A stretch of 64,000 bases of DNA from assembly GCF_016862115.1 (NCBI RefSeq), contig NZ_BOMI01000045.1:1-64000 (forward strand), in the 5' to 3' direction. Below the pieces are notes generated by a model, which worked only from the letters and a program-made list of their open reading frames with translations, was not told where the DNA came from and made no database searches. Shown one piece after another: positions 19,356-28,424 of the stretch; within the stretch, counting starts at the first letter, position 1, and each line of letters opens with the position of its first letter. Position numbers and translations under genes: made by a program. The DNA is from Paractinoplanes deccanensis (GTDB lineage: Bacteria; Actinomycetota; Actinomycetes; Mycobacteriales; Micromonosporaceae).

Positions 19356-20747
19356 TCAGAGGAGCAGGCCGACGCCGTCGCGGCGAGGGTCGCCGGCGGC
19401 GCCGGCCTGGCCCACCGCGGTCACGCCGCCGAAGTAGTGGTTGAAGCCGGGCCAGTGCCGGATGCGGAACCCGGCGGCGGCGAGCGCCGCCAGCTCGTCG
19501 CGGCGGCACCCCGGCTCCGCGTGCACGGTGTCGTCGACGACGTGGAACCGTGGCCGCCCGATGGCGCCGGCCATGTCGAGGCCGTCGACCAGCACCCCCA
19601 GCAGTGTGCTGATCAGCGCCGTCCGGATCCGCGAGGCGCCCGCCGACCCGGCCGCCACCGCCAGCTCCCCGTCCGGGTCGATCACCACGAGCGGGCACAT
19701 GTTCGACGACATCCGCCGCCCCGGCGTCAGGTCGGCGGTGATCAGCTCGCCCTCGCCCAGCATCGAGTTGAGGTTGATGCCGAGCCCCGGCAGCCACACC
19801 CCCGACCCGAGCCCCAGCGTCGTGGTGACGACGCAGGCGTTCCCCTCGGCGTCCACCACCGAGACGTTCGTCGTGTCGCCGATCTTCTGCCGCCCCTGAT
19901 CGCGCAGCGCGGTGGCCACCCCGACAGCGCGCCCCGGCTGGGCGAGATCCTCCGGCAGCCCCGCGATCGTGTCGACCGTCCGATTGAGATCGTGCCGCGC
20001 CCGCACCCGGTGACCGGCCAGCATCGCGTGATCGACCGGCGTCTCCAGCACCCGGTAGTCGGCCAGGTCCCGAGGCCCGAGGCTCCCACCGGCCGCCCGC
20101 ACCGTGTCGACCATGAGCGCCGCGTACTCGCCGGTGTAGAAGATCTCCGGCCCGGCGCCCGCCAGCCTCTCCAGCGCCGCGCCGAGCCCGTCGTGGCGCA
20201 GCAGGTCGCCGGCCTGGAGCCGGCGCCCGCCGGGCATGTAGACCGCTGCCCCCTCACCCCAGGCCAGAGCCGGCGCGCAGGCGTCGAGCGTCTGCGCGTG
20301 CGCCGCGGGCACCCTCACCCCGCTGTGCGCGAGCTCGGCCGCCGGCGCCACCACGTCGGCCCACGGCAACCGCCCCCACCGCCGGTGCACCTCGCCGCAG
20401 CCCGCCGGCACGCCGGGCACCGCGACGCTCGCCCCGCCGATCGAGTAGACCTGCGGCATCCCGCCGAAGAACACGTCCACCGCGAGCATCGGACCGGCCT
20501 CGCGATCGCCGTCCGTGCCCGGCACCGACACGAAGAAGTCGAGGCACGTGACCTCCCCGCTGCCCGCGTCGAAGTAGGTGGCGAACCCGCCGCCGCCGAG
20601 TCCGGTGTAGATGGTCTCGGCCACGCAGCAGGCGAGCACGGCCGCGACCGCGGCGTCCGCCGCCGTGCCTCCCTCGCGCAGGATCCGCATCCCGGCCCCG
20701 GCGGTCGCCGGATGGCTCGCGGCGACTCCGGCAGGAATCCTTTTCAT
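19356..20747 (-). CDS. ggt: Gamma-glutamyltransferase family protein
   Basis: A 463-residue member of the GGT/Ntn-hydrolase family. The N-terminal part (VAASHPATAGAGMRILREGG, TAADAAVAA, YTGLGGGGF) matches the large subunit. The small subunit would begin at the Thr of NACVVTTTLGLGSG, preceded by NVSVVDAEGN, where autocleavage creates the nucleophile. The C-terminus RRDGVGLLL resembles the family end. It is shorter than typical secreted GGTs (about 580 residues) and has no signal peptide, so it is probably cytoplasmic and may act on a glutamyl- or acylated compound. The ATG at 20747 starts the conserved region directly. Confidence 0.85.
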   Translation of the reverse strand: MKRIPAGVAASHPATAGAGMRILREGGTAADAAVAAVLACCVAETIYTGLGGGGFATYFDAGSGEVTCLDFFVSVPGTDGDREAGPMLAVDVFFGGMPQVYSIGGASVAVPGVPAGCGEVHRRWGRLPWADVVAPAAELAHSGVRVPAAHAQTLDACAPALAWGEGAAVYMPGGRRLQAGDLLRHDGLGAALERLAGAGPEIFYTGEYAALMVDTVRAAGGSLGPRDLADYRVLETPVDHAMLAGHRVRARHDLNRTVDTIAGLPEDLAQPGRAVGVATALRDQGRQKIGDTTNVSVVDAEGNACVVTTTLGLGSGVWLPGLGINLNSMLGEGELITADLTPGRRMSSNMCPLVVIDPDGELAVAAGSAGASRIRTALISTLLGVLVDGLDMAGAIGRPRFHVVDDTVHAEPGCRRDELAALAAAGFRIRHWPGFNHYFGGVTAVGQAGAAGDPRRDGVGLLL

Positions 20748-20796
20748 CCCGCGAAGCGTAGAGCTAAGCGCATGATCGTGGTTACCATCCGCGGTC

Positions 20797-22125
20797 ATGA
20801 CGACAGCGGGTCCCACCCCCGACGTACGGCCGGTGCCCGCCCTGTCTCGTCGGGTTTTGGCCGGATATTCGCTGGGATCGCTGGTGACCGGCGCGTTCGG
20901 CACCGTGCCTGGTTTGCTCCTCCTTCCCTATCTGACCGATACGTTAGGTGTGGCGGCTGGCGTCGCGGGCCTGCTCGTCCTGGTGCCGAAGGCGTGGGAC
21001 GTCCTGGTCAACCCGGTCGCCGGCCGCATCTCCGACCGCAGCGGCGACCGCCGGCCCTTCCTACTGGTGGCGGGCCTGATCCTGGGCGTGCTCTTCGCCG
21101 CGATCTTCGCCGGCCCGGTGCGCAGCGGGGCCGGCGCCGGCGCGTACGTCGCCGTCGCCTTCCTCGCGGCCGCCACCGCCTACGCCTTCTTTCAGGTGCC
21201 CTACGTCGCGATGCCGGCCGAGCTGACCGACGGCTACGGCGAGCGAACCCGGCTGATGACGTGGCGGGTCGCGGTGCTCGCCCTGGCCATCCTGATCTCG
21301 GGCGCGCTCGCCCCGCTGGTGGTGGAACAGACCGGTGGGGGACTGACCGGCCATCGGTGGTCCGGCATCTTCGTCGGCCTCCTCATCGTCGTGGGCACGT
21401 TCGGCGTCTATTTCGGTACGCGCGGAGCCGCCACCCGCACCGCTGCGGCGGCCGAGCCCGACCTGCGCACGCAGTTGCGGGTCGCGGCGGCGAACCGCCC
21501 CTTCCGCGCGCTGCTCCTCTGCTGGGTGGTGCAGGCCGTCGGGATCGGCACGATGCTCGCCGGCGTGCAGTACTTCGCCGACCACGTCGTCGTCCGCGAC
21601 TCCGGCGCCACCTTTCTCTTCGCCGCCTTCGTCGGGCCGGCGCTGCTCGTCATGCCACTGTGGACGCGCATCGGCCGCCGTCACGGCAAGCTGCGCTCGC
21701 TGATCGCCGGGTCGCTGCTCTTCGCGGTGGGCGCGCTCGCGCTGCTCGCCGCGCCGGCCCTGCCGCCGGCGCCCATCTACCTGATCGTCGCGGTGATCGG
21801 CGTCGGTTACGCGGGTCAGCAGGTCTTCGCGATGGCCATGCTTCCCGACTGCATCGCCCACGACACCGAGCGCACGGGCAAGAGGCAGGCCGGCGTCTTC
21901 ACGGGCCTCTGGACGGCTGGTGAGACGCTCGGTCTGGCGCTGGGCCCGGGCTTGTACGCATTGGTCCTCCAAGTCTTCGGATATGTCTCGTCGTCGACGG
22001 GCGAGGCCGCCGCCCAGGACGACACGGCCAGGCTGGGCGTGTTGCTCGGGTTCACCGTGGTGCCGGCCGTGCTGGTCGCCGTTGCGGTCCCCCTATTACG
22101 CGCTTACCGGGACATCGGGCGGTAG
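20797..22125 (+). CDS. MFS transporter, GPH (glycoside-pentoside-hexuronide) type
   Basis: A 442-residue polytopic membrane protein with about 12 hydrophobic segments. Loop 2-3 reads AWDVLVNPVAGRISDRSGDRRPF, which matches the GPH/MFS_2 signature with Asp in DVLVNP and the RSGDRRPF loop. These carriers symport sugars or similar small molecules with H+ or Na+. The substrate cannot be told from sequence. It is divergent from the gamma-glutamyltransferase gene (49 bp), so the two may be co-regulated. Confidence 0.88.
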   Translation: MTTAGPTPDVRPVPALSRRVLAGYSLGSLVTGAFGTVPGLLLLPYLTDTLGVAAGVAGLLVLVPKAWDVLVNPVAGRISDRSGDRRPFLLVAGLILGVLFAAIFAGPVRSGAGAGAYVAVAFLAAATAYAFFQVPYVAMPAELTDGYGERTRLMTWRVAVLALAILISGALAPLVVEQTGGGLTGHRWSGIFVGLLIVVGTFGVYFGTRGAATRTAAAAEPDLRTQLRVAAANRPFRALLLCWVVQAVGIGTMLAGVQYFADHVVVRDSGATFLFAAFVGPALLVMPLWTRIGRRHGKLRSLIAGSLLFAVGALALLAAPALPPAPIYLIVAVIGVGYAGQQVFAMAMLPDCIAHDTERTGKRQAGVFTGLWTAGETLGLALGPGLYALVLQVFGYVSSSTGEAAAQDDTARLGVLLGFTVVPAVLVAVAVPLLRAYRDIGR

Positions 22126-22197
22126 ATACTTCGGTAGGGGTCCGGGGCATACCTTCGTCGCTTATCCCGCCGTCGACCGTGGACTACCGTCAGCGGC

Positions 22198-23676
22198 ATG
22201 TTCGAGGCCCTGCCCGCCAAGGGCGTCCCCGGTGACCAGATCCTCGCCGAGCTCCAGCAGCTGCGGTCGGCCGATCTGCCGACTCATGGCGGCCGCCTGT
22301 TCGCCTATGTCTACGATCCGGCGCTCGACGGCCTCGACGAGCTGGCCCGCGCGGCCCACGCGATCTCCGCGCATGTCAACGGCCTCGACCCCACGGCCTT
22401 TCCGTCGCTGCTGGCGATGGAAAACGCCCTGGTCGGCGCCGCGGCCGGCCTGCTCGGCGGCGACGAGCGCACGGTCGGCAGCGTCACCAGCGGCGGCACC
22501 GAGTCGCTGATCCTGGCGGTCAAGGCGGCACGCGACTCCCGGCCCGACGTGACGGCCCCGCGCCTGGTGGTCCCGTCCACCGCGCACGCCGCGTTCGCCA
22601 AGGCGGCGCACTACCTGCGCGTCGCCCTCGACGTCGTCCCGGTCGGCGCCGACCTGCGAGCCGGCCCCGCCGCGCTCGCCGAGGCGATCGGCCCCGACAC
22701 CGTGCTGGTCGCCGCCTCGGCGCCCTCCTACGCCCATGGTGTGGTCGACCCGATTCCGGCGATCGCGGCCGTCTGCGCCGAGCGGGGCGTGCGCTTCCAC
22801 GTGGACGCCTGCTTCGGCGGCTGGGTGCTGCCCTACCTGCGCCGCCTCGGAGCCGGCCTGCCCGCCTTCGACTTCTCGGTCCCCGGCGTCACCAGCATCT
22901 CGGTCGACCTGCACAAATACGCCTACGCGCCAAAGGGCGTCTCGATCCTGCTGCACCGCGACGAGGCCCTGCGCCTCCCGCAATACTTCGCGTACGCGGG
23001 CTGGCCCGGCTACACGATGATCAACCCGATCATCTCGTCCACCCGCTCCGGCGGCCCCATCGCCGCCGCACTCGCCACCCTCCGCCACATCGGCGACGCC
23101 GGCTACCTCGAGCTCGCCGCCGAGACCCGCGAGGCCGTCACCCTCCTGGCCGACGCCGTCACGGCCACCCCCGGCCTGCGCCTGGCCGCCCCACCCGAGA
23201 CCACAGTCGTCTGCCTGACCTCCGACGCCGCGCCGGCCACAGCCGCCCCAACCGCCGTCGACCTCTTTGTTCTGGCCGATGAGCTGGCCGCCCGGGGCTG
23301 GCACACCCAGCCCCAGATGGCGTATGCCGGCATGCCTCCCACCATCCACCTGACCGTTACGGCCTCGGTCCGGGCCACGGCTCCCGGCTTCGCCGCCGAC
23401 CTGGCCGACGCGGTTGCCGCCGCCCGGGCCGCCGGTCCCGTGGCCCTGCCCGCGCCCTTGCTCGAGGCCGCCGCCACCCTGACGCCCGAGCAGATCACCC
23501 CCGGCCTGATCGCCGGCCTGGCCGAGACGCTGGGCCTCGGCGGTGGCGACTTCAGCCGGATGGCCGCCGTCAACACCCTGCTCAACGCGGCGCCGCCGGC
23601 GCTGCGCGAGGCGCTGCTGACCTGCTTCCTCAGCCTGCTCCAACGTCCCGCCCCGGCGGGGCAGGAGGTAGGTTGA
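22198..23676 (+). CDS. PLP-dependent decarboxylase/lyase (sphingosine-1-phosphate lyase-like)
   Basis: A 492-residue fold-type I PLP enzyme of the group II decarboxylase family. [14 protein letters not shown] is at about 95-108 (phosphate binding). The cofactor-pairing Asp203 is in [10 protein letters not shown], and Lys240 in [12 protein letters not shown] forms the Schiff base. SDLHKY-type spacing and the SGGTES motif resemble bacterial sphingosine-1-phosphate lyase-like and glutamate decarboxylase-like proteins. Substrate not determined. The C-terminal 60 residues are Ala-rich. Only 4 bp separate it from nuoB, so it may be co-transcribed with the nuo cluster. Confidence 0.88.
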   Translation: MFEALPAKGVPGDQILAELQQLRSADLPTHGGRLFAYVYDPALDGLDELARAAHAISAHVNGLDPTAFPSLLAMENALVGAAAGLLGGDERTVGSVTSGGTESLILAVKAARDSRPDVTAPRLVVPSTAHAAFAKAAHYLRVALDVVPVGADLRAGPAALAEAIGPDTVLVAASAPSYAHGVVDPIPAIAAVCAERGVRFHVDACFGGWVLPYLRRLGAGLPAFDFSVPGVTSISVDLHKYAYAPKGVSILLHRDEALRLPQYFAYAGWPGYTMINPIISSTRSGGPIAAALATLRHIGDAGYLELAAETREAVTLLADAVTATPGLRLAAPPETTVVCLTSDAAPATAAPTAVDLFVLADELAARGWHTQPQMAYAGMPPTIHLTVTASVRATAPGFAADLADAVAAARAAGPVALPAPLLEAAATLTPEQITPGLIAGLAETLGLGGGDFSRMAAVNTLLNAAPPALREALLTCFLSLLQRPAPAGQEVG

Positions 23677-23680
23677 GGCT

Positions 23681-24280
23681 GTGGCCGGTCTGCCAGGTGT
23701 TCTCGGAGAGCCCATCAAGTTCGTGTTGAACTGGGGGCGGCGTTATTCGCTCTGGGTTTTCAACTTCGGGCTGGCCTGCTGCGCGATCGAGTTCATCGCG
23801 TCGAGCATGAGCCGCCACGACTTCATGCGGATGGGCGTCATCCCGTTCGCGCACGGGCCGCGGCAGGCCGATCTGATGGTGGTCTCGGGGACCGTCACCG
23901 ACAAGATGGCGCCGGCGATCAAGCGGCTTTACGACCAGATGCCCGAGCCGAAGTACGTCATCTCGTTCGGGTCGTGCGCCAACTGCGGTGGGCCCTACTG
24001 GGACTCCTACTCGGTGACCAAGGGGGTCGATCAGCTGATCCCGGTCGACGTCTACGTGCCGGGGTGCCCGCCGCGGCCCGAGGCGCTGCTGCACGGCATT
24101 CTGCGGCTCCAGGAGAAGATCGCCGCCGAGCAGGCCGGGCCGGGTGGCGTCGCGCGCCCCGATCCGCTGGCCGCTCCGCGGGACGTCGCGTCGCTCAGCG
24201 CGCCAGCAGTGACCGCGCCGCGGGACGTCGCGTCACTCAGCGCTCCGATCGTGACCCCGCCGGGTGCAAGTGGGGACTAG
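23681..24280 (+). CDS. nuoB: NADH-quinone oxidoreductase subunit B
   Basis: A 199-residue peripheral-arm subunit carrying cluster N2, the last Fe-S centre before quinone. All four expected ligands are present: Cys33 and Cys34 (LACCAIEF), Cys99 (FGSCANCGG) and Cys129 ([12 protein letters not shown]). The core ends near residue 150. The tail contains a 14-residue unit, [14 protein letters not shown], twice (42 bp at DNA level). The GTG start at 23681 is 4 bp after the upstream stop. nuoA, normally directly upstream, is not here, and nuoD, which builds the quinone site with NuoB, is missing from the cluster. Partner subunits must come from elsewhere or the complex is atypical. Confidence 0.95.
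   Translation: MAGLPGVLGEPIKFVLNWGRRYSLWVFNFGLACCAIEFIASSMSRHDFMRMGVIPFAHGPRQADLMVVSGTVTDKMAPAIKRLYDQMPEPKYVISFGSCANCGGPYWDSYSVTKGVDQLIPVDVYVPGCPPRPEALLHGILRLQEKIAAEQAGPGGVARPDPLAAPRDVASLSAPAVTAPRDVASLSAPIVTPPGASGD
24173..24256. repeat. 42-bp coding repeat in nuoB tail, two copies
   Basis: Units 24173-24214 and 24215-24256 encode [14 protein letters not shown] and [14 protein letters not shown]. They lie in the non-conserved C-terminal tail of NuoB and preserve the reading frame. Confidence 0.85.
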
Positions 24281-24291
24281 TCTCCGCAGGT

Positions 24292-25590
24292 ATGACCGAT
24301 CACCGCGCGGACTTCATCATCGAAGTTCTGACCAGGGAATTCGGCGCTTTGATAGCGGTCGATCCGGCCGCGTTCCGGCGCAAGTTCCGCAAGATGGCCG
24401 CCTCGCCTTTCGCGTTCTACCGCGGTAGCGCCTCGCTCTTCTACGCGGACCTCTCGAGCGGCTACGCCGACGACCGGTTCCTCGACGAGCGCACCAGCCG
24501 CGTCTGGATCCACGGCGACCTGCACGCCGAGAACTTCGGCACCTACATGAACTCGTCCGGCCAGCTCGTCTTCAACGTCAACGACTTCGACGAGGCGTAC
24601 GTCGGGCCGTTCTCCTGGGATCTGAAGCGCTTCGCCGCGAGCGTGGCGCTCATCGGCTACCAGAAGGCGCTCTCCGACGACAACATCACCGACCTGGTGA
24701 CGACGTTCGCGCGCTCCTACCTCACCGAGCTGCGGGCCATCGCGAACGGCGGCGACGACGCGATCGGCTCGATCACCCTGGACAACGCGGACGGCGTGCT
24801 GCGCCGGGTGCTCCAGGAGGCGCGCCTCAACACCCGGGTCGACCTGCTCAACACGCAGACTGTGATCGACGACTACGAGCGCCGGTTCGCGCTGCTCGAC
24901 GGCGTCTTCGAGACCGACGAGGCCACCGACGCCATGGTCAAGGAGGCCTTCGAGCAATACCTGACCACGCTGCCGCGGGCGACCCGGCCGGTGTCCACGC
25001 ACATCAAGGACATCAAGCTGCGCAAGGGCGTCGGCATCGGCTCGGCCGGCCTGCCCAGCTACAACCTGCTGCTCGAGGGCCACACCCAGGCGCTCGAGAA
25101 CGACGTCGTCATCTACATGAAGCAGGCCCAGGTGCCCGCCGTCGCGCGCTGGATCGACGACGAGCGCGTCCGCTCGTACTTCCAGCACCAGGGGCATCGC
25201 ACCGCCGAGTCGCAGCACGCCCTCCAGGCGCACGCCGACCCGTGGGTCGGCTGGACCACGCTGGACGGTGTCGGCCAGCTCGTCGCCGAGGTCTCGCCGT
25301 ACGCGGCCGACCTCGACTGGGCCGACGTCAACGAGCCCGAGGAGCTCACCGGCGTCCTCGCCGACCTGGGCCGGGCCGTCGCCCGCATGCACTCGGTCGC
25401 CGACGACGAGTCCAGCCACGATCTGGTCGACTTCTCCACCGAGGAGGCGATCGTCGCCGCCGTCGACAAGGACGAGGCCGGATTCGTGCGCCACCTGGTC
25501 GAGTTCGCCCACCGCTACGGCGACCAGGCCCGCGAGGACCACCAGGACTTCGTCGACGTCTTCCGCAACGGACGTCTCCCCGGCCTGTAG
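24292..25590 (+). CDS. DUF2252 (kinase-fold-like) protein
   Basis: A 432-residue DUF2252 protein. Features: FYRGSASLFYADL near 39-51, HGDLHAENFG near 76-85 and NDFDEAYVGPFSWDLKRFA near 95-113. These resemble the catalytic HGDxHxxN and DFD segments of aminoglycoside/choline kinase folds. Kinase activity has not been shown for the family as far as I know. ATG at 24292, 11 bp after nuoB. It stands in sense orientation between nuoB and nuoC, replacing the usual adjacency, and is probably transcribed with them. No link to complex I is known to me. Confidence 0.85.
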   Translation: MTDHRADFIIEVLTREFGALIAVDPAAFRRKFRKMAASPFAFYRGSASLFYADLSSGYADDRFLDERTSRVWIHGDLHAENFGTYMNSSGQLVFNVNDFDEAYVGPFSWDLKRFAASVALIGYQKALSDDNITDLVTTFARSYLTELRAIANGGDDAIGSITLDNADGVLRRVLQEARLNTRVDLLNTQTVIDDYERRFALLDGVFETDEATDAMVKEAFEQYLTTLPRATRPVSTHIKDIKLRKGVGIGSAGLPSYNLLLEGHTQALENDVVIYMKQAQVPAVARWIDDERVRSYFQHQGHRTAESQHALQAHADPWVGWTTLDGVGQLVAEVSPYAADLDWADVNEPEELTGVLADLGRAVARMHSVADDESSHDLVDFSTEEAIVAAVDKDEAGFVRHLVEFAHRYGDQAREDHQDFVDVFRNGRLPGL

Positions 25591-25684
25591 CAGCGGCCGC
25601 CAGAGGCTCGGGCGCCAGAGGCAACGGCCGCCGGAAGCAGCGGGCTCCTCCCCGGGCCGTGGAAGCACCCATAGGATGGGCGCC

Positions 25685-26341
25685 ATGACGCCTGAAGAGG
25701 TCGGCGAGCGGCTCGTGGCGCTGCTGACGGACGACTCCCCGGACGCGCCTCCGGGCGAGATCGTCGCCGGCCTCTCCGGTGGCGGCCCCGGCCACGAGCG
25801 CGCCGTCGTCGACGTGCCCGTCGCCCGCTGGTGGGAGGCGGTCGGCACGGCCAAGCACAACGGCGCCCTCGGCTGCGACTTCTTCGACTGGCTCTCCGCC
25901 GTCGACGAGGGTGACGACGGGTTCCGCGTCGTCGCCCACCTCTATTCGACCCGCCGCCGGCACGCCCTGCTGCTGCGCACCCTGGTCCCGCGCGACGAGC
26001 CGGTCATCGAGTCGGTCGTGGAGCTCTTCGCCGGCGCCGCCTGGCACGAGCGGGAGACGTACGAGATGTTCGGCATCTCCTTCGCCCGCCACCCGGGCCT
26101 GCGCCCGCTGCTGTTGCCCCCGGGCTTCGAGGGGCATCCGCTGCGCAAGGAGTTCGTGCTGGCCAGCCGGGTCGCCAAGGCATGGCCGGGCGCCAAGGAG
26201 CCGGGCGAGTCCGAGGCCGGCACGGCGAAGCGCGCCCCGATGCGCCCGCCGGGCGTGCCCGATCCGAATCAGTGGGGCCCGAAGGCCGCGCCGGCGGTCC
26301 GCGGCGGCGGAGCGCTCCCCGACGAGGGCACGGGCGACTGA
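25685..26341 (+). CDS. nuoC: NADH-quinone oxidoreductase subunit C
   Basis: A 218-residue subunit of the 30-kDa family. Its core runs from about 40 to 165, with GCDFFDWLSAVDEG near 75, WHERETYEMFGISF near 130-143 and LPPGFEGHPLRKEF near 155 (the family's ERExxDxxGIxF and GHPLRKDF signatures). The last 50 residues are a Pro/Gly-rich tail. The ATG at 25685 has AGGA 8 nt upstream; an in-frame ATG at 25676 is possible. Its TGA overlaps the nuoH ATG by one base. The protein normally sits beside NuoD and contributes to the peripheral arm. Confidence 0.92.
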   Translation: MTPEEVGERLVALLTDDSPDAPPGEIVAGLSGGGPGHERAVVDVPVARWWEAVGTAKHNGALGCDFFDWLSAVDEGDDGFRVVAHLYSTRRRHALLLRTLVPRDEPVIESVVELFAGAAWHERETYEMFGISFARHPGLRPLLLPPGFEGHPLRKEFVLASRVAKAWPGAKEPGESEAGTAKRAPMRPPGVPDPNQWGPKAAPAVRGGGALPDEGTGD

Positions 26342-27300
26342 TGCCGATCTGGCTCGACCTCGCCATCCGGGTGCTGGCCGTCGTGGCCGGCTTCCTCGTG
26401 CTGCCGCTCGTCGTGGGCCAGACCGAACACAAGGTCATGGCACACATGCAGGGTCGCCTCGGCCCGATGTACGCGGGCGGCTACCACGGCTGGGCGCAAC
26501 TGGTCGCCGACGGCGTGAAGTTCGTCCAGAAGGAGGACATCACGCCGCGCGACGCGGACCGCCGGGTCTTCCGGCTGGCGCCGATCGTGGCCCTCTTCCC
26601 GTACCTGCTGGTCCTGCTCGTGATCCCGCTCGGGCCGGGCGGTCTCGTCGCCCAGGCCCTCGACGTGGGCCTGTTCTTCGTGCTGGCCGTGCTCGGCGTC
26701 GGCGTGCTCGCCGTCCTCATGTCCGCGTGGGCCTCGGCCAACAAATACAGCCTGCTGGGCGGCCTGCGGGGCGCGGCCCAGCTGCTCGGCTACGAGCTTC
26801 CGCTGGTGCTCGCCGCGGCCAGCGTCGCCATGGCCGCCGGCACGCTCAGCCTGCCCGGCATCGTCGAGGCGTGGCGGCCGTGGTGGCTGCTCTGGCAGGC
26901 CCCCGCCGCCCTCGTCTTCTTCGTCGCCGGCCTCGCCGAGATCCGCCGCCCGCCGTTCGACATGCCGATCGCCGACTCCGAGCTGGTCTTCGGCTACATG
27001 ACCGAATACACCGGCCTGCGCTTCGCGTTCTTCCTGCTGGCCGAGTACGTCGGCATCGTCGTCATCGCCGCCCTGACCACGGTCCTGTTCCTCGGCGGCT
27101 GGCACGGCCCCTTCGCAGATCAGCTCGGCTGGCTCTGGACCCTGGTCAAGATCTTCGCCGTCTCGTTCGTCATCATCTGGCTGCGCGTCAGCTATCCCCG
27201 CCTGCGCGAGGACCAGCTGCAACGTCTCTGCTGGCTGGTCCTCGTGCCGGTGGCCCTGGCCCAGTTGGTCCTGACCGCCGCGGTCAAGGTCCTCACGTAG
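26341..27300 (+). CDS. nuoH: NADH-quinone oxidoreductase subunit H
   Basis: A 319-residue membrane subunit with about eight transmembrane helices that joins the peripheral and membrane arms and lines the quinone channel. Signatures: EHKVMAHMQGRLGPMYAGGYHGWAQ near 23-47 (the ERK-x-x-xxQ-RxGP family motif, with H in place of R), ADGVKFVQKEDITP near 56, ASANKYSLLGGLRGAAQLLGYE near 127, and AEIRRPPFDMPIADSELVFGYMTEY near 198. It starts inside the nuoC stop. A region with opposite-strand ORFs follows before nuoI. Confidence 0.95.
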   Translation: MPIWLDLAIRVLAVVAGFLVLPLVVGQTEHKVMAHMQGRLGPMYAGGYHGWAQLVADGVKFVQKEDITPRDADRRVFRLAPIVALFPYLLVLLVIPLGPGGLVAQALDVGLFFVLAVLGVGVLAVLMSAWASANKYSLLGGLRGAAQLLGYELPLVLAAASVAMAAGTLSLPGIVEAWRPWWLLWQAPAALVFFVAGLAEIRRPPFDMPIADSELVFGYMTEYTGLRFAFFLLAEYVGIVVIAALTTVLFLGGWHGPFADQLGWLWTLVKIFAVSFVIIWLRVSYPRLREDQLQRLCWLVLVPVALAQLVLTAAVKVLT

Positions 27301-27301
27301 C

Positions 27302-27571
27302 TCAGAGATAGCGCGGAGCGAGCCGCTTCACCGGAATCCGGATCGGCCAGGGCTCCTCCACACCCTGCGTCGCCTGATAGGTAGCCGGACAAGATTCTTC
27401 CAAGGCGACCATGAGGCGCATGGCCACGATCTGATGGACGTCGGTGGGGCAGGGGCGGACGAGAAGCACTCCATCGAGCAACTCACGACGCACGCCATCG
27501 TCCGGCCTCAGGTCCAGATCATCTGTAGTCCAGCTATCTTCGGGCGGCAGCCCGCTCATCGCGTCGATCAT
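27302..27571 (-). pseudogene. Remnant of Uma2-family (DUF820) nuclease-like gene
   Basis: An 89-residue reading frame. Residues about 15-70 (SWTTDDLDLRPDDGVRRELL, DGVLLVRP, HQIVAMRLMVALEESCP) match the N-terminal half of Uma2/DUF820 proteins, which are normally near 190 residues. The last 18 residues (EEPWPIRIPVKRLAPRYL) look like a typical Uma2 C-terminus. The catalytic middle (Asp/Glu-x-Lys segment) is missing, consistent with an internal deletion. It lies antisense inside the nuo cluster between nuoH and nuoI. It overlaps the upstream 36-codon ORF by ATGA. Confidence 0.6.
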
Positions 27572-27678
27572 GCGGCGCTCCAGGAAGTCGGTCGTGTCAC
27601 TCGAACGAGGCCGGCGTGGCGGTGTTCCACAGCGTCGTCCTCAGGAAAGGTCTCGAGATCGCGCGAAGTCCAGGTCAT
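27568..27678 (-). CDS. Small ORF (36 residues) coupled to the Uma2 remnant
   Basis: Not recognised. An ATG at 27678 with GGAGAGG 5 nt upstream opens 36 codons beginning MTWTSRDLETFPEDD and ending in TGA that overlaps the next ATG (ATGA). The start context is good for such a short frame. The MTWTxxDLxxxPxD pattern echoes the N-terminus of Uma2 proteins, so it could be a second decayed Uma2 fragment or a frameshifted start of the same gene rather than a functional peptide. It lies antisense in the nuo cluster. Confidence 0.35.
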   Translation of the reverse strand: MTWTSRDLETFPEDDAVEHRHAGLVRVTRPTSWSAA

Positions 27679-27773
27679 GCCGGCCTCTCCGGGAGCGTCG
27701 CGGAGGACCGTACCGGAAGATCTGATGGGGGTGTGCTCGCGTCACTCGGCCGGACGGGGCAGGATGTCTCTTT

Positions 27774-28424
27774 GTGAGTGACGACGGGGAGCGCGGCACG
27801 CCCGGCAAGGGCCTGGTCCAAGGGCTCGCGGTCACCCTCAAGACGATGACCAGGCGGTCCACCACCCAGCAGTATCCCGATGTCGAGCCCGATCTGCCGC
27901 CGCGGAGCCGGGGCGTGATCGCGCTGCTCGAGGAGAACTGCACCGTCTGCATGCTCTGCGCCCGCGAGTGTCCGGACTGGTGCATCTACATCGACTCGCA
28001 CAAGGAGGAGGTCGTCGTCCCGGGGGCCGCCCGCGCGCGGCAGCGCAACGTGCTCGACCGGTTCGACATCGACTTCTCGCTCTGCATGTACTGCGGCATC
28101 TGCATCGAGGTCTGCCCCTTCGACGCGCTGCACTGGACGCCCGAGTTCGAATACTCCGAGGTCGACGTCCTCGACCTGCTGCACGACAAGGACCGGCTGG
28201 GCGAGTGGATGCGCACGGTGCCTCCGCCGCCCGCGCACGACGTGCTCGGCGAGCCGTCGAAGGAGGAGGCCACGGCGGAACGCAAGGCCGCGGGCCCGGG
28301 TGCGGCCACTGCCGCCAAGACCGCAAGGCCGTCTGTACGCCGGAGCGCGTCCCCAACCGCACAACGCCCCGCCCCCGCGTCCCGGGCCGAGCCGGCACCG
28401 GAGAACCCGGAGCCGGACAAGTGA
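27774..28424 (+). CDS. nuoI: NADH-quinone oxidoreductase subunit I
   Basis: A 216-residue two-[4Fe-4S] ferredoxin-type subunit (clusters N6a/N6b). Ligands: Cys56, 59, 62, 66 ([12 protein letters not shown]) and Cys104, 107, 110, 114 ([12 protein letters not shown]), all present. The conserved core ends near 160; the remainder is an Ala/Pro/Arg-rich tail, as in several subunits of this cluster. GTG start at 27774, 474 bp after nuoH, so it needs either read-through across the antisense insertion or its own promoter. Its TGA overlaps the nuoJ GTG. Confidence 0.95.
   Translation: MSDDGERGTPGKGLVQGLAVTLKTMTRRSTTQQYPDVEPDLPPRSRGVIALLEENCTVCMLCARECPDWCIYIDSHKEEVVVPGAARARQRNVLDRFDIDFSLCMYCGICIEVCPFDALHWTPEFEYSEVDVLDLLHDKDRLGEWMRTVPPPPAHDVLGEPSKEEATAERKAAGPGAATAAKTARPSVRRSASPTAQRPAPASRAEPAPENPEPDK

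Noticed and set aside
19032..21923. A 963-residue plus-strand open frame over the 43-bp repeats and the gamma-glutamyltransferase gene
   Set aside because: Covers a repeat array, then runs antisense to ggt and out of frame with the transporter. Not a fusion gene.
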